This document shows positions 30,567 to 40,262 of a stretch of 64,000 nucleotides of DNA, piece by piece (positions within the stretch are counted from its first letter, which is position 1; every line of letters starts with the position of its first letter). Source of the DNA: Melieria omissa (Eukaryota; Arthropoda; Insecta; Diptera; Ulidiidae). Where the stretch lies: contig OZ020269.1 of assembly GCA_963971225.1 (NCBI GenBank), positions 87,784,783 through 87,848,782 of the forward strand, in the 5' to 3' direction. Under the pieces are notes generated by a model that saw only the letters and a list, made by a program, of their open reading frames with translations, was not told where the DNA came from and searched no databases. A program made the position numbers and the translations under genes.

Positions 30567-31331
30567 TCAGCCCTCGCGTTGCCAGCCTGCGCCAAACGTC
30601 AAATCGGCCGTGGACAATGCGACATATTCTGCTTCAGTGCTGCTTAACGCGACAATGCTTTGCTTTGAAGAAGCCCAAGAGAACGCACTATTTCCCATGG
30701 TAAATACGTAGCCTGAGTAAGATTTTCTGTCTAGCTGGTCGTTTGCCCAATCTGCATCAGCAAAGCCTTTTACTGGCTCACCAGTTTTGCAATGCACGAT
30801 TTCCAGATCTATGATACCAGCCAGGTATCGAAGAACATGCTTAGCTGCAGTTTCATGCTCGACATGGGGGTCAGTGTTTCTCTGCGTGCAAGATGTCTGG
30901 TCGGCTCAAAACTGCTAAATACAATAAGCGAACCAATAAGTGATTGAAACTTCGTTGGATTTACCTTGACACAGCTTTCGTCTTTGCAGCCAACATGGAA
31001 ACCTGGATCAAGTGGTGTGGAAACTGGACGACAATTGTTCATGCCATACGTGTCCAGCAAGCTTCTGATGTACGTTTTCTGGGACAGTGAAATAGGGCCG
31101 CGGTCACCTATGTATCTATGTATTTCCAACCCAAGGAAATACGTAAGTGGGCTGCCATCGTGTAACTGGAAGTTAGCTGCAATCTTCTTCTTAATCGCGT
31201 CTATGTCATCTTCGCTCGGACATATGATGACTAAGTCGTCGACATAAACTGCGATGTAGCTGGGTTCACGCTGGTCTCGCCTGATGTAAAAACATGCTTC
31301 ATTCTTGCATCTTTTGAAACCCATGCTCCGC

Positions 31332-31342
31332 AAGACCTCGTC
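31332..31342. repeat. SINE target-site duplication, left
   Basis: AAGACCTCGTC here and at 31742-31752. Deleting the SINE with one copy restores the copia RT codons (..LDEVL/RSMGF..). Confidence 0.92.
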
Positions 31343-31741
31343 GGCCTCGATAGTCAAGCGGGTAGCGCGCTGGCTTCTCATACCAAAGGCTCCAGGTTCG
31401 ATGCCTGGCTCGGGCTGGTGAACAACTCATCTACTTCTATCGCTATCCCCATGAAGGGAATGAGAATTGCAAGAATCGCACAAGTGCGCTCTTGGCAGGC
31501 AATGGCAAAATCCTCCAAGTGTGAACGAAAAACTGCCAATCGCCGTTCGGATTCGGCGTTAAACTGTAGGTCCCCTCCCCCCCTTTCCCCATCCGCTTGA
31601 AATGTGTGCTGTAACATATGTTGGCAAAACAGTGTTGCATACACAGTTCAAAAACGGGTGAAATATGTGGTATCACAATGGGCCTTTCAGGCCTCCGAGT
31701 GTGTCTCTCATAGAGGCAGCCACCGCAACCTAACCTAACCT
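31343..31741 (+). mobile_element. tRNA-derived SINE with LINE-related 3' tail
   Basis: 399 bp, plus orientation, flanked by 11-bp target duplications. The head is tRNA-like: an A-box-like TAGTCAAGCGGGTAGCGCGC (31351-31370) and a perfect B box GGTTCGATGCC (31395-31405), with anticodon-like loop between, so transcription by RNA polymerase III is expected. The body has no coding capacity. The last ~90 bp (TGTGGTATCACAATGGGCC..., AGTGTGTCTCTC, GGCAGCCACC and AACCTAACCTAACCTAA) match the 3' end of the LINE at 8934 and 43928 read on the minus strand. A 3' end shared with a LINE is how many SINEs borrow its reverse transcriptase. Confidence 0.88.
31351..31405 (+). promoter_or_regulatory. SINE internal Pol III promoter (A and B boxes)
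   Basis: A box about 31351-31366 and B box GGTTCGATGCC at 31395-31405, with tRNA-like spacing. Confidence 0.8.
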
Positions 31742-32800
31742 AAGACCTCGTCAAGTGTGTTGTTCCAAAACCGACCGGATTGTTTGAGTCCGTAAAGCGC
31801 CTTTTGAAGCTTGAGAACTTTATGGGGATGATGTGGATTGACAAAGTTTTCGGGTTGCGTCATGTACACATCCTCCTGCAATTTGCTATTTTGATATGCG
31901 TTTGAAATGTCTAGTTGATGCATATATAAACTCTTTTCTGCAGCTATCCCGAGCAGCATTCAAATGGTTTCGTAGCGTATAACAGGAAAGAACGTTTCCC
32001 AGTAATTGACTCCAAACTGTTGTCCACAGCCTTTGGCAACTAGTCGGGATTTAAATCTTTCGATTTCGCCGTCTTCTGTTCGTTTGATTCTAAACATCCA
32101 CTTCGAACCAATTACCTTTTGTCCAGCAGGTTTGTCTACTAAGCGCCACGTGTCGTTTGCCAGAAGAGCGTGGTATTCAATTTGCATCGATTTCTGCCAA
32201 TTATTCTTGTATTGGCCATTCAACGCATCCGCCACGGATTGTGGTGTGTCAGTGTCATTTAGAAATTGAAGATTATTAAGAGTGTGGTACTGCTTTTTTG
32301 GTCTGCCTGGTTGGCCTTTTCGAATTATTTTCGGCCGACCAGGTCCGCACAAAAACTCTTCCAGTTTTGCATGGACAAGCAGGTATTTGGCCATTTCCAC
32401 TATAGTTCGGTTTGCCCGTTCGGCCACGCCGTTTTGTTGGGGAATTCTTCATGGTGTTCCATCAGGTTACGGCCTTTGAATGTGCTGTTGGTCAAGTTAA
32501 CCTACCCCAATTCTCTCTTTATACCGCAATTATTTGAAAAATTTTTAAATTCGTTTTTAATGTACTCTGTGCCATTATCACTTCGGAGGGCCTTTATTTT
32601 TAAGCCTGTCTGGCACTCTACGTAGCTTTTAAACAATTTAAATTTCTCAAACACTTTGTTTTTGGTACGCATAAAATAAACATGTATCTTACGTGCAAAA
32701 TCGTCTGTGAACGTAACGAAGTATCTGTTTCCACCGATTGACTTCGCGTTCCCAAAATTTAAATTGGCCCGTTGATTAAAAAGGTTGCTCACCCTTGGCT

Positions 32801-33275
32801 TATATAATTATAATATCATTTCAACAGCTTATTCAACGTCTGGGTTTCTTCCGTTGATTTGCACGTCGGTTATTGTATTTGTTCGTATGGTTTTTGCTGT
32901 CTCAGGTTACCGTCATCCGTTTTGGCTTTGGAGGTGTTTGTTTTTGTTGCGGGTACGTAACTCCTCCTCCCTTGGAATGGAGCGATTGTTTTAATCTTAT
33001 TTATAGTTTCAATTTTAGTTCTAAATTAACTTACAACAGCATGTAGATCAATAGATGCTTTGTAAGAAGTCCGGTTTCCTTTCGGTACTTGGGGGCCTCG
33101 TTTCCTGTCTGTTGATCTACAGTTGGTTTGGTCGGCTCCGTTGTGGTATCCTGGGTAGTGTTCGTCTTGTGGAGTGTTATTTACCTAGCACTCATGTCCT
33201 GGATCACTCGCACTGTTTTTGATTATGGCGCTTTTTTTATTGGTTTTCACGGCACTTTATGTTTCTGAGATCACC
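32801..33275 (-). other. Errantivirus C leader, truncated
   Basis: Non-coding sequence between the primer site at 33276-33292 and the abrupt start of copia integrase near 32795. It would be the 5' leader of the element whose LTR follows; gag, pol and env are missing. Confidence 0.5.
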
Positions 33276-33292
33276 GTCCCTGCTCGGGCGCC
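33276..33292 (-). other. Errantivirus C primer binding site
   Basis: The minus strand reads GGCGCCCGAGCAGGGAC right after the LTR. The same primer sequence occurs at 55141-55158. Confidence 0.8.
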
Positions 33293-33618
33293 ATTTAGAT
33301 AAATTTGGATTTATCTTACTAAAAAAAAAAAAATTATTTTTTTTCTCCGGACTATGTCCGTTCCGTTTTATTGATATTTTTCAACTGTCTACAAAAATGC
33401 TAAAATCTAACCTATTGATCCCGTGCGGCATCGATGTGATCGCCTGTATTCTGCTGGCTCGGGTTTATTTTGGCTGACACGGCGTTTTCCATTCGATGGT
33501 AGTCGTCATGCAGCGCGTCTGCATGCTGCTGCTCGGTGATTTGCTTGCAAACAATTGAAACACAGATTACGAGCTTGAACCAACCTGCGACGAGCTTCTA
33601 CCTTCATACCTCGAAACT
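33293..33618 (-). repeat. Errantivirus C 5' LTR
   Basis: 326 bp starting ATTTAGATAAATTTGG and ending TCGTAACT (plus strand), with the primer site on its inner side. The other LTR is absent. Confidence 0.7.
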
Positions 33619-33656
33619 GGTCGTAACTATAAATTAAGTTTTCACTTTAAAACTAT

Positions 33657-33832
33657 TGTTTTTAAAAATAAGGCGGACTTGTGTTCGCCGATGACTTTAT
33701 TTATTGAAAACTGTCTTAAGACTAACTTGAGAAATTATTTTATTCTTACGCCAAAGCTACTGGCCGAAAGGTCACGTTTTGCTTCGGTAGTTCTCGTAGA
33801 TAGATAGATCTCGGTAGTTCATTTTCTCAACA
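33657..33832 (-). repeat. Copia C 3' LTR
   Basis: Minus strand TGTTGAGAAAATG to AAAAACA, 176 bp, preceded by a purine tract (AGGGAAGG, plus 33833-33840). Confidence 0.65.
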
Positions 33833-33952
33833 CCTTCCCTGAACTACATAGTGCTTTCACAACCTTTTGTTGTTCATGCATTTCATTTACAAGTTGCAAT
33901 TTTTCATTTTACAAAAATTATTATTTGAGGCCGAATTTGTCTGTCAAGTACT

Positions 33953-34577
33953 TCAGCTTCTAAGCAGTAATGCCCTTTGTTGTATTTTTTCTTTTGGTTT
34001 TTTTAAATACAGCGCGTTCTCTCTAGCGACAGCACTATCGAACTTCGCATGTTGGAGTAAACAATTTTTTACCGAATTGACCGTAAGCTTCGCCTTGGAG
34101 TTCTGCACTGCCATAGCTAATGGCCTAAAGTCCTTAGGGAGCCCCGTTAGCATCAGAGAAGCTGTAAGCTCGTCGTCATTACTCAGTTCCGCGTTTCGCA
34201 CTTTTAGAGCAATCATGATCAGCTCATTCACATACTCCTGCATTGAGTTGTGATTGTCTAACTTTAAATTCACCAATTGTCTAAAAAGTTCCACTTTTCG
34301 CGTCTGCCCGTTGTCTTCGTACGCACTTAACAAAGCTTTCCACGCTTCCTGTGCTGTTTTAGCTGATGCGATGTGGCCGAAGTTACTCGGATCCACCATC
34401 AACGTAATCTCAGCCAGTGCACGTTCGTTCACTTCATTGTCATTTTCCGATGTGATGCCACTCTCGACGACCTTCCAGCATCCCTTTCTAACTACAGGCA
34501 CGACTTAGCCTGTCTTTTCCACACGTCGAAATTTTCGCGACCTCGGTAGTCTTTCGACTGTAAACGAACTGGCGCTC
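33953..34577 (-). pseudogene. Copia C Gag, 5' end damaged; pol deleted
   Basis: ATG 34577 opens MSASSFTVERL; two frameshifts near 34545 and 34500 lie in the GRENFDVWKRQAKS region, then the frame runs from VVRKGCWKVVESG through MVDPSNFGHIASAKTAQEAW, NLKLDNHNSMQEYVNELIMI and TGLPKDFRPLAMAVQ, a clear copia-type Gag. It breaks at KKPKEKIQQRALLLRS just before where a zinc knuckle is expected, and the sequence passes within about 110 bp to a polypurine tract and 3' LTR. The whole pol region is deleted, so this is a non-autonomous deletion derivative. Confidence 0.82.
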
Positions 34578-34679
34578 ATTTTTTAATGATTCCTGAGAAA
34601 CGAATATAAGTTAAATTTTTGGCCAGCAGGAGTCTTCGTACGTGTGATTGTGGTACTATGGTATGGAGGGATGGTAAAT

Positions 34680-36672
34680 ATTGAATGATTTCTCGTTGTC
34701 AAAGACTACGGTTTTCGTCCCCTTGAAAAAATTAAGAATTTTCAGGAGCGGTTCTTTTATGTCGACTATAGATCGAGAAACTATTGGCGAGACTAGGGCG
34801 AATTTTGAGAACTTGTCGATGCATGTCAGAAAGTATTTCTTGTCGGTCGAATATATGTCCAAGTGCAGAATTTCGCCAGGGTGTTGTGGTATGGGAGTTT
34901 CCCCAATTCCTGGATCCGGAGGATGACGTTGATACTTGGCCTCGTTGCAAGTTTTGCAATTGGAGACAATTTCTTTTAATCTCTTACGGATTCCGCGATT
35001 CTTATTCTCCCGCGCGGATCGATGTGCACGGTTGTGCTCCGCAGCTAGGATTTCCGACTGGTCATCTTGATTGGTTAAGTCATTCACTTTCCTCTCAGTA
35101 TGGCGGAATTTTACTGATGGGAACATTCTAACTAGTTTGTCCTGAATCTTTCCTAGAGCGCCATGCTCTAGAATTAGCTGGGTTCGAAAGCAGTTGATGG
35201 AGTTTTGAATTGTTGGAATTGTTTGGGTGAGGGATTCCTCGCTATATTGAGTTTTATATTGTCTTCATCCTCTATTGCGTTGATCTGTTGTCTTGAAAGG
35301 GCATCTGCGACCAAATTTTCTTTTCCTGGCTTATAAAAGTATTTGGGGGAAAACTCTTCTATGAAAGCTTTCCATCTTTTGATTTTGGCATTTGGATTTT
35401 TATCCGATATGGCGAACGTTATTGGCTTATGATCGGTAAAAATGTGAAGCTGTTTAACACCGTAGAGGTAGTTGCGTAACTTTTGGAGAGCCCACACGAT
35501 TGCCAAAAGTTCTCGCTCATTGGTTGCATAGTTTTCCTCAGTGCTGTTGAGGGTCCTAGATATCATCATTAGTGGCCTACCATTTTGTGACAAAACTGCA
35601 CCAATAGCGTGTGAAGACGCATCTGTGGTGAGGTCAAATGGTTTTTCAAAATTTGGATACAGGAGCAGCACTTCTTCGGAGGCAAGAATTCTCTTGATTC
35701 TTGTAAACGCTGCACCGGCGTCTTCGCCCAATTTAATTGTAACCTTTTTTTATTGATTGGCACCGATGTTTCCGTTTTCCCTTCGTAGGATTTGGGTAAT
35801 TGGTTTAACGATTTGGGCATAATCTTTAACAAATCGCCGATAGTATCCGCACAACCCAAGGAAAGATCGTAGGGCGCGGGGGGTTTTGGGAATTTCGTAG
35901 TTCAGGATTGCCTGAACCTTATCAGGGCACGTTTTGATGCCTTGCTTTGATACAAGAAATCCCAGAAACTCGACCTCAAGCTTGACAAATTTTGACTTTT
36001 CTAATGACACTCGCATGTTCGCTTCATAAAGTTTGTCAAGAATTCTATCGATGTCCCTCAGATGTTGTTCTTCAGTTCGGGAGAAGATTATCACATCGTC
36101 AATGTAGACGTGACAACACCTCCCAATTTCATCCCTCAAAATGTCATCAATTGCCCTTTGAAATATACTTGGGGCGTTCTTTAGCCCAAACGGAAGTCGA
36201 CAGAACTCATATTTTCCGTTATTAACGGAAAATGCGGTTTTCTCTCTGTCTTTTTTAGCGAGTTTAATCTGGTGAAATCCTGATTTAAGGTCAAGGGTAG
36301 TGTAATAGGCAGAATTTCCCAGATTTGCCAAAATGACGGACGTGTCTGGGATAGGGTATTTGTCGCTTATGGTTTTTTCATTCAGTTTCCTGAAATCAAT
36401 AACCAAACGCATCTTCCTTTTCCCATCTTCGTCAACGCCTTTTTATCCACAACCCATATAGGGTTGTTAAATGGCGATCTTGATGGTCGTATAATACCTG
36501 TGCTAAGAAGTTCCGCTACCTCTTTGTTGACAAATTCACCCACTGCCATGGGGTAGGGGTACATTTTTTAAATAGACTGGTTCGTCATCCGTGGTTCTTA
36601 TGGTGGCAACGGTCTTGGTATTGTATGGCAGTGATTGTGCAGGATCGGCGAGCACCTCATTCCGGTTTTCAA
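34680..36672 (-). pseudogene. pol: Gypsy (mdg4-like) Pol: RT, RNase H, integrase N-terminus, frameshifted
   Basis: Minus strand in order: the protease-RT linker (IENRNEVLADPAQSLPYNTK), YPYPMAVGEFVNKEVAELLS, a frame change near 36410, RT (RLVIDFRKLNEKTISDKYPI, CRLPFGLKNAPSIFQ, CHVYIDDVIIFS), a frame change near 35745, RNase H (DLTTDASSHAIGAVLSQNG, IFTDHKPITFAISDKNP), a damaged segment near 35170, and integrase zinc finger and core start (NRAHRSARENKN, VSNCKTCNEAKYQRHPPD, HLDIYSTDKKYFLT, VVFDNEKSFN). It stops at 34678 against a copia fragment. The protease end is at 39197-39390, on the far side of the hAT insertion. Confidence 0.87.
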
Positions 36673-36680
36673 TTATACGT
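36673..36680. repeat. hAT target-site duplication, left
   Basis: ATTATACG here and at 39189-39196: an exact 8-bp duplication, the hAT hallmark. Confidence 0.93.
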
Positions 36681-39188
36681 AACGATGGTATCTTTTTTCG
36701 GACAAAAAACAGTATATTTCACGTAAAAATTTGAAAAAACAGTATTTTCGATTTGAAAAAAAAGTATGTTTTACAGTATAAATTTTATTCAATGAAAATG
36801 AACAAAAAATGCAAATTAATCATCATCGCTTTCGATTTCAATATCTTCTTCTGAGGCTGCTGTTTCGTATTTGTCCTTTGAGGCAATTTGACGGAGTAAT
36901 TCCGGCTTTGTTTTAAGATAATTGTAGAAATCAACGCACGGATATTTCAAATTGCATTTGACGATCAAAATTGCCTTCAATGTGTCGACTTGTAATTGAG
37001 TTTTTTCTGACGTCCAGGTCTTGTTCACTGCAGAAAAAATTCTTTCGACCGATGATGAGGTTCCGGGCAAGCATAAAATATATTCGACGATTGTAGCCAT
37101 CTCATTGTATTCGCATTCGACCTTAATGAGGTGGTTGAATATTTCCACCCAGCGATTCACATCCGAAACATGGCCGTCTCTCCATTGCGTGATTTTGTCG
37201 GTCGTACAGAAGTTTTTAACATATCTGAATTGAGTATGCAAATCTGCTGCTTTTTCATTGGCTTTATACAAATTTAATTCGTTCAACTTGTTCATGACCG
37301 CTTCGACATCATTCCATTTTGGAGTTTCTTTCAATGTCACCCACGCAAAGAGTTTCAGTGACTCAAATTGTGCTGTCCATATTTTGAAGTAAGAGAGTGC
37401 AGCGGCTGCGAAATTAGTTCAAATTAATTCGAATTAGTTAAATACATTAATGATTTGAACAAAAGAAGGTGAAATTACCGAAAAATTCGTTGCGTATAGC
37501 AGCCATCTCATTACAATTGTATCCATTGTCGATAAGTTTTTGCTTTTCTGTCTCTGCATTTGGCGATAAAAAATCATCTTCTTGACGCATTTTTAGTGTT
37601 TCTTCAATTTCATTTAAACCGTGTGCAACTGCGATTGCCGTGACATCATCACCTTCAATTTTCAGCACATATTTAGCGAATAACTCGGCCTAATAAAACA
37701 GAAGAAGAACATTTGAAAAAATTGAATTGTGAAAAAAATTGAATTGCTACCTGTTCTTGGACAAACATCAACCAAAATTTCGATGATTCTTCATTGAAAA
37801 ATTCGATCAACTTTTTTTCTCCTCTTTCAAGTCCTGTGAAATACATTTTAAGGGCATCATATTGTTCCATTATACGCTTGATAGCTGGTCCGAGAGCCAA
37901 AAATCGTGTTTTTGAATAGCCGAGCAATTTGTTGTATTCCACTTCTGCTTCTTCACAAAATGATTTCAATGCAGTCACGCGTACAGTGTTAAGGTAGAAA
38001 TGGGAATATATTTTGACAATGGCCCACTCAACGTCAAACGGTATTTCTTCACATGCAAATTTCAATGCATTGTGAGTAATGTGGGCAACACAGCCGATAC
38101 CAATTAAATGAGGAAGCCACTGTTTCAATCGGTAGAAAACATTGTTCTGGCCGCCACGAGTTTCCCCACCAAAATTAACTTTTGCATTATCGGCGCAGAA
38201 GCAGACGATTTTATTCTTTATTTTGTATTTACTGGCGGCAGACTCGATAAGATCGGATATTATTTGCGAATTTTCGCCAGCTTCATCGGTTAAATTCAAA
38301 ATTTTAACACGTACACCGACAGTGGGAATGAAATACCGAACAATAACGGGAAAAAGTTTAATATTTCCATGATTCGATGCATCTGTATACACTGACACAT
38401 AATTACAGTCTTTTAAATCATGTTCAAGCAATTGTTGGGCGTGCGGCGCAAAAACATTGGTAACTATTGCTTGACATTTCTTTCGTGAACACGAAAATTT
38501 ATTCATTTTAAAACATGATTTAAATATTTTTGTCGCACAATCCGACGATTTGAAACTGTGATTCGAATATATCACATGATATGCCCACACTCCTTCCATT
38601 GCCGCTGAATGTGTATCCAAATCCGATTGAAAATGTGATGTTATAGATGTACTGGCAGAAGCGGCATTTTGAGCGTCTTGATGTTTTTTTGTTTTTATAT
38701 GTTGAACAATATCCGCATTACCACCATTCGCAATGGAAAACTTACGTCCACATTTTCTGCACAAAACATCACTTTCACTTTTTATTTTTTCGAGAAATGG
38801 ATACTTTTCACGAAGTTTTGTATTGAATGTGTTTTTTGGCCTTGATTTCGACATTTGACAATGGAAAGCGAAGCCGAAGTAAAACGTTCTGTACAAGAAC
38901 GAATAATGACAAGACAGCAACAGATAATGAAAGAAAGAGACAAATCTATATGACATGTTGTTTTCGCCGTTAAAAGTACTTATATTCGCCGCGTGTTGCC
39001 ACTGTCCTCTCTGATGTTTTGCATTACGATTAATAAATTTTAATTCGAATTTCGAAACGTTCAAGACAAAAAATTGAAAAAAATTCTCAGCATTAAAATA
39101 CAGTATTTTGGGGGAATAAAACAGCATACTGTTTTTGAGCTTGTAAAACAGTATAATACTCTGAAAAACAGTATAGATACCATCGTTA
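36681..39188 (-). mobile_element. Complete hAT transposon
   Basis: 2508 bp with terminal inverted repeats (TAACGATGGTATC at both ends), exact 8-bp target duplications, and a transposase gene that is open once two short introns are removed. A degenerate ACAGTAT-type motif recurs in both subterminal regions (36705-36780 and 39105-39170). It is inserted in the gypsy protease-RT junction, whose reading frame continues on both sides. Confidence 0.93.
36816..38854 (-). CDS. hAT transposase, three exons
   Basis: Exons 38854-37751, 37689-37479 and 37405-36816 total 1905 nt, 634 residues plus stop. Intron 1 is 61 bp (GTAGCA..TTTTATTAG), intron 2 is 73 bp (GTAATT..TTTCGCAG); both keep the frame. Domains: a BED-type zinc finger (CRKCGRKFSIANGGNADIVQ followed by HIKTKKH, about residues 28-60), an RNase H-like core beginning near YVSVYTDASNHGNIKLFPV with CADNAKVNFGG and GIGCVAHITHNALKFACEE, an inserted helical domain, and a C-terminal dimerisation region (LCLPGTSSSVERIFSAVNKT) near residue 560. 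The tail is acidic. No stop or frameshift was found, so it may be functional. Confidence 0.88.
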
Positions 39189-39196
39189 ATTATACG

Positions 39197-39390
39197 GGAA
39201 AATGTCTCCTTTAGTTTCGGGGGTACTGTTTCACTATTGATTGTGATATAATTAATTTTGCCAGAATAAAGGTAGAGTAATTTTTCCTGACCGCCATTGT
39301 AGTGGAGGGTGCCTTTTTTGACATCGAGTCCAGCGCCGATCGCTCTAAGAAAATTAAAACCTATTATCAAAGGTGCTAAGATATGGCAAA
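39197..39390 (-). pseudogene. Gypsy protease C-terminus, truncated
   Basis: Minus strand LIIGFNFLRAIGAGLDVKKG, LHYNGGQEKLLYLYSGKINY and PPKLKETFSRI run straight into the hAT insertion; the frame resumes at 36672. The 5' side meets Tigger sequence near 39400, with no LTR, so this is a rearrangement junction. Confidence 0.7.
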
Positions 39391-39408
39391 ATAAAGAAGG
39401 GAGTGGAT

Positions 39409-40006
39409 TGACGATATACGTGCGACTAGGCATTTGTTTCCAAAAGAGGCCTGTCTCGTCGGCGTTAAACACTTGGTCTGCAACATATCCTCCGGCAGCA
39501 ATGACTTCACACAAGACTTTCGGGAATTCCTGTGCCACCTACTCATCTGCAGATGCACTTTCACCACGTATTTTTACGTTATGCAGTGAATGTCGTTGCG
39601 GGAACCCTTTGATCCACCCTTTGCTGGCAGTAAACGTAGGCGAGTTTGCAGCTTTCGAAATGGATGGCTCCTCATCTTTCAAGCGATGGTAAAATTGCCT
39701 TGCTTTTTGCTGAATACATCTTGTATCAACGGGTATTCTCTTTTGGATGTGATCTTCCACCCAACAAGCCAATGCGCGTTCCATTTTAATCAGCGCTTTG
39801 TCCCTCACATAGAATAAATTTGAGCTTTCTACTCCACTGGTTTGAACTGCACTACGAATGGCCTTTTCATTCTTTCGAATTGTTCGTATAGTCGACTCGT
39901 TAACCTTTTGGTGTTTAGCAATGGCCGCTATCTTCTCGCCGCTTTTTATTTTATCCAAAATCTGTATTTTTTCGCGCAAGTTAAATGTATTGCGTGTTGG
40001 CGCCAT
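39409..40006 (-). pseudogene. Tigger/pogo transposase N-terminus
   Basis: From ATG 40006: a psq/CENP-B-type helix-turn-helix (NTFNLREKIQILDKIKSGEK, IAKHQKVNESTIRTIRKNE), the second CENP-B HTH (LIKMERALACWVEDHIQKRI, ASKGWIKGFPQRHS), a TAG stop at 39539-39541, then in the same frame EFPKVLCEVIAAGGY and FNADETGLFWKQMPSRTY, the first catalytic Asp of the DDE domain. Homology ends near 39409. One nonsense codon and a 3' truncation are visible. Confidence 0.85.
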
Positions 40007-40149
40007 TGCGATATGTCATTTTTTTACATATCAGAATTTTTGACATTTCCTTCTTTTCTCTTTCAATGGCAACAGAGTTGCATTTTATTTCATGTGTAGC
40101 ATAAAGTATGCTCACAAAAGGCACATAATTGATGCAAACGAAAAAATAA

Positions 40150-40262
40150 CGAGTAAGAAAAAACCGCGTACAAAAAATAAAACCGCGTAGAAAAAGTAGA
40201 TGGGAGTAGTTTAAAAAAACCGCGTACAAATAATCCGCGTAAAAAAAGGATCAAGTGTACTT
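40150..40262 (-). mobile_element. Tigger terminal/subterminal repeats
   Basis: The minus strand repeats TACGCGGTTTT and TACGCGGATTA four times before ..CTTGATCC, a layout typical of Tigger ends. It lies about 150 bp upstream of the transposase ATG, so 39409-40262 is the 5' part of one element. Confidence 0.65.

Larger units (their letters stand above)
30585..32800 (-). pseudogene. Degraded copia Pol (integrase, RT, RNase H) hosting a SINE
   Basis: Minus-strand pieces in order: integrase core (FVTFTDDFARKIHVYFMRTK, RSDNGTEYIKNEF; 32792-32502), QQNGVAERANRTIVEMAKYL, an internal deletion, RT start (PGRPKKQYHTLNNLQFLND, WMFRIKRTEDGEIERFKSRL; to 31960), a TGA at 31960 where the family has Arg (probably a CGA to TGA transition), RT middle (QLDISNAYQNSKLQEDVYM; 31959-31753), then after the SINE RT palm with YVDDLV (near 31240) and RNase H (FADADWANDQLDRKSYSGYV, ALSSTEAEYVAL) ending near 30590. 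Frames shift several times. No LTRs are attached on either side. Confidence 0.88.

Noticed and set aside
31343..31415. Possible tRNA gene (good B box)
   Set aside because: The acceptor stem does not close and the sequence is the head of a SINE with target duplications; it is not a functional tRNA gene.
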